8,495 bases of DNA from Candidatus Peregrinibacteria bacterium RIFOXYB2_FULL_32_7 (GCA_001787465.1 MFXJ01000054.1:1-8495); one strand, 5' to 3'; positions 1 through 5,588 are shown, numbered from the stretch's first letter. Translations and numbers: made by a program. Notes: generated by a model from the letters alone, not told the origin.

Positions 1-169
1 CCACACCTAAAACTTTTATATTAGCAATTCTTTGAAAATCAGGAGTAACTTCGACATTTCTTGTTCTGCTACTTGATTTTGTTTGGGTCGTAAATAATGA
101 TTTTAATTTTGCGTCAGGGTTAGTGCTTTGATCAGCAATAGGATCGGAGGAGAAATAAATGGGTTTCAT
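1..169 (-). CDS. ftsZ: Cell division GTPase FtsZ, N-terminal 56 residues only (gene leaves the window)
   Basis: FtsZ is the tubulin-like GTPase that forms the cytoplasmic division ring. Only the N-terminus is here. It ends in FQRIANIKVLGV with the next codon starting with G, which matches the first beta-strand and the start of the glycine-rich nucleotide-binding loop of FtsZ (family form IKVIGVGGGG). It lies 31 bases downstream of ftsA on the same strand, the classic ftsA-ftsZ order, which strongly supports the call. The ATG at 169-167 is the only ATG in the visible frame, and no Shine-Dalgarno sequence precedes it. About 50 residues come before IKVLGVG, against roughly 10-12 in typical FtsZ. 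The extension is polar, rich in Ser, Thr, Lys and Asp, and looks disordered. The GTPase signature GGGTGTG lies outside the window, so the identification rests on the short core motif plus synteny. Confidence 0.85.
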   Translation of the reverse strand, partial: MKPIYFSSDPIADQSTNPDAKLKSLFTTQTKSSSRTRNVEVTPDFQRIANIKVLGV

Positions 170-197
170 AATTTTAAATTTTAAATTTTAAATTTTT
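170..197. repeat. AAATTTT heptamer tract between ftsA and ftsZ
   Basis: The whole ftsA-ftsZ spacer is almost nothing but A/T with a period of 7: about 3.7 copies of AATTTTA. Closely similar sequence fills the spacer at 3728-3760. It sits where the ftsZ ribosome binding site would be and contains no purine-rich Shine-Dalgarno sequence. It may simply keep the ftsZ start unstructured. Confidence 0.7.
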
Positions 198-200
198 GAA

Positions 201-1445
201 TTAAGGAAGCAAATGATGGAGCCAATTTTTTACTGTGCCCCACATTTTACCTACATTTAATGCTTTAAATTGACTAAAGCCATGATAAGCTTGTTCGTAT
301 TGGCTACCGCACATAAGAAGTCCAACTGCAGTTGCAAACTGAGGGTCATCAAGATTATCAATAACGCTGTCTACTTGCTGAGGATAGCCTATTTGAACCG
401 GTAAATTCAAAGTTTCCCTAGCAAGATCTAAAAGTCCAGGAATTTTTGCCGCCGCTCCAGTAAGTACCGCGCCAGCAGGTAACATACCGTCTTTTCCAAT
501 TTTTCTAAGTTCGTCTTTTACAAGACAGAAAATTTCGTGATATCTAGCTTGAATTATTTCTGAGAGTTGTTGTTTGGAAACAATTTGCGTATCAAGAGGA
601 CTTAAACGTGAAAGATCAATAGTCTCTCTTTGAGAAACATCAGATGGATTGCAAGTCCCAAATTCTATTTTAATTTTTTCAGCAGTATCAATAGAAGCAC
701 GAAGACCGATGGCAATATCATTAGTAACATTTTCGCCTCCAATCGGAATAACTTTGAAATTTAAGATTGATCCTTCTTCATAGACAACAATGGAAGTTCC
801 GCCAGAACCTATATCAATAGAGACAACTCCTAATTCTTTTTGGCGTTTGTTAAGAACCGCTTGGCTAGCGGCAAATCCTGTTGGAATAATATCATGAATA
901 TCCACTCCAGCTTGAAAAACGCATTTTTCGATATTTTTTATTATTGGAAGTTGACCAGTCACTAGGAGTGTCTCAGCTTCCAGTCTTACGCCTATCATAG
1001 AAACTGGGTATTTTATGCCTTTTTGATCATCGACATTAAATGTTTTTGGAATTACCCTTAAAATTCTGGAATTATTTGGTAAATTTACATTTTTTGCGGC
1101 TTCAAGGACTCTATCTAACGCCGCTTCAGTAATTTCATTTTCGTTATGAGCAATGGCGATTACGCCTTTATTTTCATGAGCAGAGATATGAGGACCGCCA
1201 ATACCAAGAAAGACATAATTTATTGGCTCTCCAGCCATTCTTTCGGCATCTTCTAGAGACATTGATAAAGAAGCGATTAGTTCATCTACTCCAATTACCG
1301 CTCCTTTTCGAAGTCCGTCAGAGGGAGCGATGCCGACTCCAAGAATATTTAAAGTGTCTTCTTTTTCTCCGGTACTAGCAACCATGGTTCTAATTTTACT
1401 GCTACCTACATCGAGAGCAGTGATGATAGTTTGGCGTTTTGCCAT
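201..1445 (-). CDS. ftsA: Cell division protein FtsA (actin-like FtsZ membrane anchor)
   Basis: FtsA is an actin-fold ATPase that polymerises at the division site, binds the C-terminal tail of FtsZ and ties it to the inner face of the membrane. The 414-residue length is normal for the family. Visible ATPase motifs are phosphate 1 (LDVGSSKIR, residues 11-19), phosphate 2 (DIGSGGTSIVV, 211-221), the following IGGENVTNDIA (235-245) and the adenosine motif (VLTGAAAKIPGL, 327-338). The region at about 80-165 is the FtsA-specific SHS2/1C domain. The last 14 residues (401-414, MWGTVKNWLHHLLP) fit the amphipathic membrane-targeting helix expected at the C-terminus. The ATG at 1445 is placed just before phosphate 1, so the N-terminus is complete. 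ftsZ follows after 31 bases and is probably cotranscribed. A candidate promoter lies at 1515-1543. No Shine-Dalgarno sequence is seen. Confidence 0.96.
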   Translation of the reverse strand: MAKRQTIITALDVGSSKIRTMVASTGEKEDTLNILGVGIAPSDGLRKGAVIGVDELIASLSMSLEDAERMAGEPINYVFLGIGGPHISAHENKGVIAIAHNENEITEAALDRVLEAAKNVNLPNNSRILRVIPKTFNVDDQKGIKYPVSMIGVRLEAETLLVTGQLPIIKNIEKCVFQAGVDIHDIIPTGFAASQAVLNKRQKELGVVSIDIGSGGTSIVVYEEGSILNFKVIPIGGENVTNDIAIGLRASIDTAEKIKIEFGTCNPSDVSQRETIDLSRLSPLDTQIVSKQQLSEIIQARYHEIFCLVKDELRKIGKDGMLPAGAVLTGAAAKIPGLLDLARETLNLPVQIGYPQQVDSVIDNLDDPQFATAVGLLMCGSQYEQAYHGFSQFKALNVGKMWGTVKNWLHHLLP

Positions 1446-1514
1446 ATTAGATTTAATAGATTGTTATTTGAATTTTGCAAATTTTAAAAACGAACAAAAT
1501 TATGCGCAGATGGC

Positions 1515-1543
1515 AATATAGTATAAAAATATTTTATGTACAA
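1515..1543 (-). promoter_or_regulatory. Candidate sigma-70 type promoter for ftsA-ftsZ
   Basis: Read on the minus strand, TTGTAC (1543-1538) is followed after 17 bases by TATATT (1520-1515), a five-of-six match to the -10 consensus. The -35 match is weak (TTG only). Transcription would begin near 1508, giving a 5' leader of about 60 bases before the ftsA ATG. TATACT, slightly upstream, is an alternative -10. AT-rich background makes chance matches likely. Confidence 0.4.
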
Positions 1544-1602
1544 ATATTTTTTCTAAAAAAAGTCTAAAATTTGAAGGCATGTGCTAAAGATTTGTTCAGA
1601 GC

Positions 1603-1640
1603 AAGGATAAAGGATAAAGGATAAAGAATAAAGGATAAAG
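1603..1640. repeat. AAGGATA heptamer tandem array, five copies plus three bases
   Basis: Five consecutive AAGGATA units, the fourth altered to AAGAATA, end in AAG. The period is exactly 7. Single AAGGATA or AGGATAA units also occur in the divergent spacer at 2684-2690 and 2728-2734. It lies between genes and is probably a slippage-prone non-coding microsatellite. Confidence 0.85.
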
Positions 1641-1763
1641 TCTTTGAAATATTGTTTTGGAGCCAATTATTACCTGACGATTTTTTAATAATTCTTTTGA
1701 ATGAGAAAATTAAGTGTTCAGAGATTGCCTGTATATATTTTTTGAACAATTTTTATAGAAATT

Positions 1764-2675
1764 TTAAAAAAGACTTGGCTGAATATTTTCTGTTTTGCTC
1801 TTTTGTTGTTTTAGAAAATTTATTTTAGGAATGAGATTAAAGCATTCATATTTTTTAAAGAATTCTTCTAGTCTTAAAACGTCATAATTTTGTAAATTTG
1901 CTTTGTCTAAATCAAAATCAATTTTCATGTTTTTATCAATTGTAGCCAGTTCTTTGCTTAAAAATGCCTTGTCCTTATCTTGAATAAGAAGATTTTTTAA
2001 CCTTTCAGAATCAATTTTATCTAAATTTTTATAAATATTTTCTAAATTTGAAAATTTAATTAAAAGTTTAATTGTTTGTTTATGACCGATCTGCCGGACG
2101 CCGGGGATATTATCGCTTTTATCGCCACAAATAGCTTTGTAGTCGGGGATTTGCTCTGGTGTTATAGAAAAACGTTCTTTGACTTTATTTTCATCATAGT
2201 ACTCAATATTTCTTATGCCTTTTGATGGGGAAGCAACAACGACTTGTGAATTAACTAATTGCAGAGCGTCAAGATCACCGGTGGCAATAATGGTCTGTAG
2301 GTTATTCTTATAGGCTGTGTTAGCTACAGCTCCAATAATATCGTCTGCTTCAAAGCCAGGAACAGCAATACAATTCGCTTTAAAAGCAGTTAGTCCTTCT
2401 TTAATTATATCTATTTGTTGATAAAGTCCGTCTGGAGCTTTTACTCGTGTTGCTTTATATTGGCTGAACATGTTATGGCGAAAAGTTTTTTCTTTTGAAT
2501 CAAAAGCAAATACGCAATAATCAGGCGTTTCATTTTTAATCATTGATAAAATCATAGAAAAAAAACCATATACAGCGTTTGTCGAAATACCAGCTTTTGT
2601 TGTTAGATCCGGCTTTATCGCATGAAAAGCTCTGTGAATAAAGGCGTGAGAATCGAAAATAAGAAGTTTTTGCAT
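1764..2675 (-). CDS. Stand-alone 5'-3' exonuclease / flap endonuclease (PolA N-terminal domain type)
   Basis: The family removes RNA primers and 5' flaps during Okazaki fragment maturation and repair, using two or three divalent metals. At 303 residues this matches only the exonuclease part of DNA polymerase I; no polymerase domain follows. Visible active-site features are D8 in IFDSH, D59 in FAFDS, the basic helical-arch run R66/Y73/K74/R77, the EADD cluster (E109, D111, D112), GDLD (D134, D136) and GDKSDNIPGV (D185, D188). The last leads into a helix-hairpin-helix region (GVRQIGHKQT, 192-201), where the usual GIG-K glycines are partly changed. The final five residues are QPSLF (299-303), like the bacterial beta-clamp binding peptide. 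The ATG at 2675 directly precedes the first strand (LLIFDSH). The gene is divergent from the 136-residue gene, with a 77-base spacer. No Shine-Dalgarno sequence is present. Confidence 0.93.
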   Translation of the reverse strand: MQKLLIFDSHAFIHRAFHAIKPDLTTKAGISTNAVYGFFSMILSMIKNETPDYCVFAFDSKEKTFRHNMFSQYKATRVKAPDGLYQQIDIIKEGLTAFKANCIAVPGFEADDIIGAVANTAYKNNLQTIIATGDLDALQLVNSQVVVASPSKGIRNIEYYDENKVKERFSITPEQIPDYKAICGDKSDNIPGVRQIGHKQTIKLLIKFSNLENIYKNLDKIDSERLKNLLIQDKDKAFLSKELATIDKNMKIDFDLDKANLQNYDVLRLEEFFKKYECFNLIPKINFLKQQKSKTENIQPSLF

Positions 2676-2691
2676 TATTTTTTAGGATAAA

Positions 2692-2720
2692 TTTACTTTC
2701 AGTTTAACGGTTTTTATGAT
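2692..2720 (+). promoter_or_regulatory. Candidate promoter for the 136-residue gene
   Basis: TTTACT (2692-2697, four of six to TTGACA) and TATGAT (2715-2720, five of six to TATAAT) are 17 bases apart. Transcription would begin near 2727, giving a leader of about 26 bases before the ATG at 2753. It lies in the 77-base spacer shared with the divergent exonuclease gene, for which no equally good promoter is seen. Confidence 0.5.
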
Positions 2721-2752
2721 AAAATATAAGGATAAATTAATTATTTATAACT

Positions 2753-3163
2753 ATGCCAAATATTTTACTTGATACGCGTAATCTTCCATCAGATATTAAT
2801 ATAGAAGAACTTGTCTCAGGGATGCAAACTTTGCCTGTTAAGGTGGTTAAAATTAACGAACAGCTTTCAGAAAATTTTCTTGATGGAATAGACGTTTTTG
2901 TATCTTTAAACCCAAAAATCTCTCCGCAAGATCTGCAATTGATCTCAAAAAGAGGGATTGTACCGCTACTTCATAAAAATTTTGCATCTGTAGGTTTTAC
3001 TACTTTTCAGCCGATAGAAGAAAAAGGAAATAGTTTCTTATTTGAAGATTGGAATAATTGGCAGGTATTCGCGGCTTTAGTTCGATGTTTAGAGAACTAT
3101 AATTTTCCTTATGATTGGTCAAATATTGTGCATTCGGTGAAGAATTTGGAAATAGAGATTTAA
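2753..3163 (+). CDS. Protein of unknown function, 136 residues, soluble alpha/beta type
   Basis: I do not recognise this family with confidence. The protein has no signal peptide or membrane segment and is probably cytoplasmic. Strand-like segments (NILLDTR 3-9, VKVVKI 29-34, IDVFVSL 46-52, GIVPLLH 68-74, NSFLFE 93-98) alternate with helices, suggesting a small Rossmann-like fold. GIDVFVSLNP followed by GIVPLL and GNSFLFED loosely resembles the nucleotide-sugar half of GT-B glycosyltransferases, but the donor-binding Glu motif is absent and the protein is too short. The C-terminal part (WQVFAALVRCLENYNFPYDW, 103-122) is rich in aromatics and may be a conserved surface. The start follows a good promoter by about 26 bases but has no Shine-Dalgarno sequence. 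Coding is supported by the clean full-length frame and the convergent stop only 3 bases from the neighbour. Confidence 0.7.
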   Translation: MPNILLDTRNLPSDINIEELVSGMQTLPVKVVKINEQLSENFLDGIDVFVSLNPKISPQDLQLISKRGIVPLLHKNFASVGFTTFQPIEEKGNSFLFEDWNNWQVFAALVRCLENYNFPYDWSNIVHSVKNLEIEI

Positions 3164-3166
3164 TTC

Positions 3167-3727
3167 TTATTCTTCATTATATATCAAACTAAACACAATA
3201 AATGTTATTACTGGTAATAGAAAAGATAGATGGAAATTTTCTATTAGCGTTTTGGCTAAAATTGATTCTTGATAAAGTGAGAGTAGGCTTAAGTCATTAT
3301 TTAGATTGCTTTGTAAGAAAGACCCTCCGGCGATATAAACTAAAATTGCGCTGATAATTAAGTTTGCGCTTAAGAGACTGACAAATCCGGTACTGATTAT
3401 GCGTAGGCTTAAAAATTTTTCTAAAGGTAAATCAATAGTAAAAGCGCCTCTGACAACCAAAATTACAATTATGGCTATAAATATAAATATTTTTAACGAT
3501 ACTATTCCTTCTGCTCCGAATAAATTGAAAATTTTATTTAAAATAGGACTTAAGGATAGAATTCTGCCCTCAATAAATAAAGAAACACCGTCAGCGGCTA
3601 AGATTGCTAAATAAGTTGATAAAATAATTCGTAAAATCCCATTGCGACCAATAATAAATCCATACGCTACCATAATCGCTATTACTGAGCCGATAAACAC
3701 ATCTGCGGTAATTTCAACGTTTGGCAC
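3167..3727 (-). CDS. Multi-pass inner membrane protein, possibly CvpA-like
   Basis: The 186-residue product is strongly hydrophobic, with about five predicted membrane segments: residues 8-27, 31-53, 75-96, 110-134 and 166-183. YGFIIGRNGILRII (22-35) in the first hairpin and SLRIISTGF (107-115) before the fourth segment resemble the layout of CvpA-family proteins, which carry a GF-x-x-G-x-x-R element early and a basic residue before a later helix. This is topology-level similarity only. The start is GTG (3727-3725); Met19, inside the first membrane segment, is a less likely alternative because it would cut that helix. No Shine-Dalgarno sequence precedes it; an AAGG abuts the GTG. It lies 112 bases downstream of dnaJ on the same strand and may be cotranscribed. 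Its stop faces the unknown gene's stop across 3 bases. Confidence 0.8.
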   Translation of the reverse strand: MPNVEITADVFIGSVIAIMVAYGFIIGRNGILRIILSTYLAILAADGVSLFIEGRILSLSPILNKIFNLFGAEGIVSLKIFIFIAIIVILVVRGAFTIDLPLEKFLSLRIISTGFVSLLSANLIISAILVYIAGGSFLQSNLNNDLSLLSLYQESILAKTLIENFHLSFLLPVITFIVFSLIYNEE

Positions 3728-3839
3728 CTTAAAAATTTTAAATTTTGAATTTTAAATTATCTTTATATTACCCTTAAAATAAAAAATTTTAAATCAAAAA
3801 TTAAAAATCCATAAATTTAAAAAAACGAATCACGATTTC
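3728..3839. repeat. A/T heptamer-like spacer between dnaJ and the membrane protein gene
   Basis: This 112-base spacer is made largely of degenerate AAATTTT units, clearly similar to the ftsA-ftsZ spacer (both contain TTAAATTTT followed by TGAATT or GAATT). Just after the dnaJ stop, the minus strand carries a very short imperfect inverted repeat (about 3829-3838) followed by seven T (3825-3819). This is at best a weak terminator, so readthrough from dnaJ is likely. Confidence 0.5.
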
Positions 3840-4967
3840 TTAATATCCTAATAATTTTTTTAAAAATCCTTGGTCTTTTGGTTTGGATGTTTGCCTTAAT
3901 CCAGCTTCTTTGGCTAATTCTTCATATAATTCCTTTTCTTTTCTTGATAATTTATCAGGAATGATGATTTTGATAGTTACATATTGATCACCTTTGCCAA
4001 TGCCGTTTAATTTTTGCACGCCGTAGCCTTTTAATCTAAAGGTTTGATCATTTTTTGTGCCAGTCGGGATTTTTAAGGCAATTTGTCCGTGAAGAGTCGG
4101 AACTTCTATTTCATCTCCTAAAACCGCTTGAAGAAGATGAATTTTTTGTTCTAGCAAAATATCATCATTGTCGCGAGTGAAAGATTTATGATTTTCAACG
4201 GTAATATTTACATATAAATCTCCATGCCGACCCCCTTGCGCTCCAGCATCACCTTCCCCAGCAATTTTTAAGGTTGAATTATTATGTATTCCAGCTGGTA
4301 TTTTTATTTTTAAATCCTTTTTAGCATATTCGCGGCCTTTGCCATTGCAGATTGAACATATTTTTTCCGGTATTCTGCCGCTACCATGGCATCTTGGACA
4401 GGTTTGCATTGTTCTTATTTGGCCGAGCAAAGTTTGTCGTATCGCGGAAATTTCACCTGAGCCGCCACATTCGTTACAGGTGATAATTGGAGTATTTGGT
4501 TCCGCTCCTTTGCCTTTGCAATGGATACAAGAATCCATTTTGTTAATTCTTAAATCTTTCTCAATTCCAAATACAGCTTCTTCAAAAGTTAATTTTATGG
4601 AAATTTCCAAATCTTTTCCTCGTTTACCTTGGCTTCCGTGAGTTCTTTGTTTCCCGCCTCCGAAAAAAGTTTCAAATATATCTTGGAACCCATTGCCGAA
4701 ATCAACGCCACCAGAAAAATCATATCCATTATTGAAACCAGAAAAATTATTATTTCCAGCTTGTCCGAATTGATCATATTGTTGCCGTTTTTGTTTGTCA
4801 GATAGGACTTCGTAAGCTTCATTTATCTTTTTAAATTTTTCTTCTGCGCTTTTATCGTCTTTGTTTCTATCAGGATGATGTTGCTGAGCCAATTTTCTAT
4901 ATGCTTTTTTGATTTCTTGTTCAGAGGCAGATTTCTCTACACCGAGGGTTTCGTAATAATCAGACAT
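3840..4967 (-). CDS. dnaJ: Type I J-domain co-chaperone DnaJ
   Basis: DnaJ delivers unfolded proteins to DnaK and stimulates its ATPase through the J domain. All domains are present in family order: a J domain (residues 4-68) with the catalytic HPD at 31-33; a Gly/Phe-rich linker (about 70-105); a zinc-binding domain with four CxxCxGxG repeats (C147/C150, C164/C167, C190/C193, C204/C207); and the C-terminal substrate-binding and dimerisation domains (about 215-345). Length (375) is normal. The C-terminal tail (KKLLGY) is short and basic. dnaK and grpE are not adjacent, so this is an isolated dnaJ. The ATG at 4967 gives the standard [10 protein letters not shown] start. A candidate promoter overlaps an inverted repeat at 5001-5037. 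No CIRCE element (HrcA operator) is seen, and no Shine-Dalgarno sequence precedes the ATG. Confidence 0.97.
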   Translation of the reverse strand: MSDYYETLGVEKSASEQEIKKAYRKLAQQHHPDRNKDDKSAEEKFKKINEAYEVLSDKQKRQQYDQFGQAGNNNFSGFNNGYDFSGGVDFGNGFQDIFETFFGGGKQRTHGSQGKRGKDLEISIKLTFEEAVFGIEKDLRINKMDSCIHCKGKGAEPNTPIITCNECGGSGEISAIRQTLLGQIRTMQTCPRCHGSGRIPEKICSICNGKGREYAKKDLKIKIPAGIHNNSTLKIAGEGDAGAQGGRHGDLYVNITVENHKSFTRDNDDILLEQKIHLLQAVLGDEIEVPTLHGQIALKIPTGTKNDQTFRLKGYGVQKLNGIGKGDQYVTIKIIIPDKLSRKEKELYEELAKEAGLRQTSKPKDQGFLKKLLGY

Positions 4968-5000
4968 AAATTTAGTAGAAAATAATTTATTTTTTAATTA

Positions 5001-5037
5001 GCTATACTTATATATTATATAGCAAAAAATTAATCAA
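5001..5037 (-). promoter_or_regulatory. Candidate dnaJ promoter overlapping an inverted repeat
   Basis: Read on the minus strand, TTGATT (5037-5032) is followed after 17 bases by TATATA (5014-5009), preceded by the extended -10 element TGC. A perfect TATAAT also lies within it (5019-5014) but too close to this -35. The region 5001-5023 is an inverted repeat: GCTATA, 11 bases, TATAGC. It covers the -10 and could be an operator, but six-base arms in AT-rich DNA may arise by chance. Confidence 0.35.
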
Positions 5038-5132
5038 CCCAAGTTAAACAATAAAAAATATTAAAAGTATAGCGAAAAGTATATTTTAGGCATTGAAGCA
5101 GTTAGCAATTTTAGTTAGAATCAAATAAGCTT

Positions 5133-5161
5133 TTGCCGTATGTGTTTAGATTTAGAATACT
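5133..5161 (+). promoter_or_regulatory. Candidate promoter for tRNA-Glu
   Basis: TTGCCG (5133-5138) and AATACT (5156-5161) are 17 bases apart, each matching four of six consensus bases. The predicted start near 5168 is only a few bases before the tRNA 5' end, as expected for a short tRNA precursor leader. Confidence 0.4.
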
Positions 5162-5172
5162 GCTTAGATAAA

Positions 5173-5248
5173 GGTCTCATCGTCTAGCGGTCTAGGACAC
5201 TGCCCTCTCACGGCAAAAACACGGGTTCAATTCCCGTTGAGACTACCA
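5173..5248 (+). tRNA. tRNA-Glu, anticodon CUC, CCA encoded
   Basis: The 76-base sequence folds as a tRNA and aligns along its length with bacterial tRNA-Glu. Acceptor arms are 5173-5179 and 5238-5244, the D arm 5182-5198, the anticodon arm 5200-5216, the T arm 5221-5237 (loop TTCAATT), discriminator A5245 and CCA 5246-5248. The anticodon is CTC at 5207-5209 in loop CTCTCAC, so it reads GAG. U11-A24, U13-G22 and the four-base variable loop are those of tRNA-Glu. Three things are unusual: C34 instead of the near-universal U34, a G1-U72 wobble at the top of the acceptor (usually G-C), and a C27-A43 mismatch that leaves four pairs in the anticodon stem. GAA greatly outnumbers GAG in the neighbouring genes, so a second tRNA-Glu (UUC) should exist elsewhere. 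Confidence 0.95.
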
Positions 5249-5291
5249 TCCTACGCTTTTGTTACACTTGAGCTTCGGATGGCACGGCCAT
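5246..5291 (+). terminator. Hairpin region at the tRNA 3' end, possible terminator or processing structure
   Basis: Two mutually exclusive stems are visible. One pairs 5246-5256 with 5272-5282 (9 of 11 positions, six consecutive pairs CCATCC with GGATGG) and would bury the tRNA CCA end. The other is a compact hairpin, ATGGC-ACG-GCCAT (5279-5291), followed by TTATATT, a poor T tract. The GC content is much higher than in the surroundings, so the structure is probably real; termination function is uncertain. Confidence 0.4.
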
Positions 5292-5371
5292 TTATATTAA
5301 AAAATAGGATTTGATTATTAATATTAGATATTTGCTTTTAAGCTGATGTTTAATATTGGTAATTAAAAAGA

Positions 5372-5387
5372 TAATCTGTAACGTTTT
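5372..5387 (+). repeat. Direct repeat copy 1 (TAATCTGTAACGTTTT)
   Basis: It matches 14 of 16 bases with 5589-5604. The common form is TAATCyGTAACrTTTT. The two copies start 217 bases apart and bracket the structured part of the S-layer leader. Function unknown. Confidence 0.5.
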
Positions 5388-5430
5388 GAGATCAATTGCC
5401 GTTATATTAATACAGGTAAAGATTTGTTCT

Positions 5431-5458
5431 TTTACAATTTGGGACGCGTGAGTATAGG
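5431..5458 (+). promoter_or_regulatory. Candidate promoter for the S-layer gene
   Basis: TTTACA (5431-5436, five of six) and TATAGG (5453-5458, four of six) are 16 bases apart. Transcription would start near 5465 and leave a leader of about 145 bases. A promoter further upstream is not excluded: TTGAGA (5386-5391) with TAATAC (5408-5413) is weaker. Which is used decides whether the hairpin at 5453-5468 exists in the RNA. Confidence 0.3.
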
Positions 5459-5484
5459 TGGCTCTATAAAATAGAGGTATCTAA

Positions 5485-5523
5485 ATGAAGATATATGTTT
5501 TTTATTTTTTTTATGCTAATTAA
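5485..5523 (+). CDS. Possible 12-codon Phe/Tyr-rich leader peptide (MKIYVFYFFYAN)
   Basis: ATG at 5485 is preceded, with a 7-base gap, by AGAGG (5473-5477), the only good Shine-Dalgarno sequence found before any start in this window. The peptide has three Tyr and three Phe in 12 residues and ends at TAA (5521-5523), one base before the possible pseudoknot. The Shine-Dalgarno bases lie in the right arm of the hairpin CTCTAT-AAA-ATAGAG (5462-5476), and the ATG lies in the loop of the next hairpin (5478-5493), so folding could gate translation. Against it: the codons come from a T-rich run that yields Phe and Tyr automatically, and 12 codons carry no statistical coding signal. Confidence 0.25.
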   Translation: MKIYVFYFFYAN

Positions 5524-5567
5524 AGGTTTTTTTGTGGGCATGCAAAAAAACTTATAAAATTAATGCC
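5524..5567 (+). promoter_or_regulatory. Possible H-type RNA pseudoknot in the S-layer leader
   Basis: Stem 1 pairs 5524-5534 (AGG, seven T, G) with 5543-5553 (C, seven A, CTT), with one G-U wobble. The 8-base loop contains GGCAT (5537-5541), which is complementary to ATGCC (5563-5567) downstream. Loop lengths are 2, 1 and 9 bases, and the third loop (5554-5562) is A-rich, as in known pseudoknots where it lies in the groove of stem 1. It ends 42 bases before the S-layer start codon. It is not followed by a T run, so it is not an intrinsic terminator. Confidence 0.35.
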
Positions 5568-5588
5568 AAATAATAATTTTAATTTTTT

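Larger units (their letters stand above)
1446..1763. other. 318-base spacer between the exonuclease gene and ftsA
   Basis: No convincing gene is seen. The spacer holds the candidate ftsA promoter (1515-1543) and an AAGGATA heptamer array (1603-1640). A 61-codon open frame on the minus strand (1564-1749) reads through the heptamer array and produces the low-complexity peptide LSFILYPLSFILA, so it was not called. No clear hairpin plus T-run terminates the exonuclease gene. Confidence 0.6.

Noticed and set aside
1330..1521. 63-codon plus-strand open frame
   Set aside because: It lies mostly antisense to the 5' end of ftsA, which has clear ATPase motifs.
1564..1749. 61-codon minus-strand open frame just after the exonuclease
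   Set aside because: It reads through the AAGGATA array, giving the low-complexity LSFILYPLSFILA, and has no recognisable domain or start signal.
3819..3842. Intrinsic terminator after dnaJ
   Set aside because: Seven T follow, but the preceding inverted repeat has only three or four A/T-rich pairs and a very tight loop.
4339..4822. Open frames overlapping dnaJ on both strands (4339-4641 plus, 4595-4822 minus)
   Set aside because: They are shadows of the zinc-finger and J-domain coding of dnaJ.
5341..5360. Hammerhead ribozyme core (CTGATG in the leader)
   Set aside because: The invariant CUGANGA is not complete (T follows CTGATG) and no GAAA core with matching stems is placed correctly.
5441..5480. 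Resemblance to c-di-GMP-I (GGGACGC) or preQ1-I (CTCTATAAAA) riboswitches
   Set aside because: Only short words match; the c-di-GMP-I receptor stems and the preQ1-I first stem are absent.
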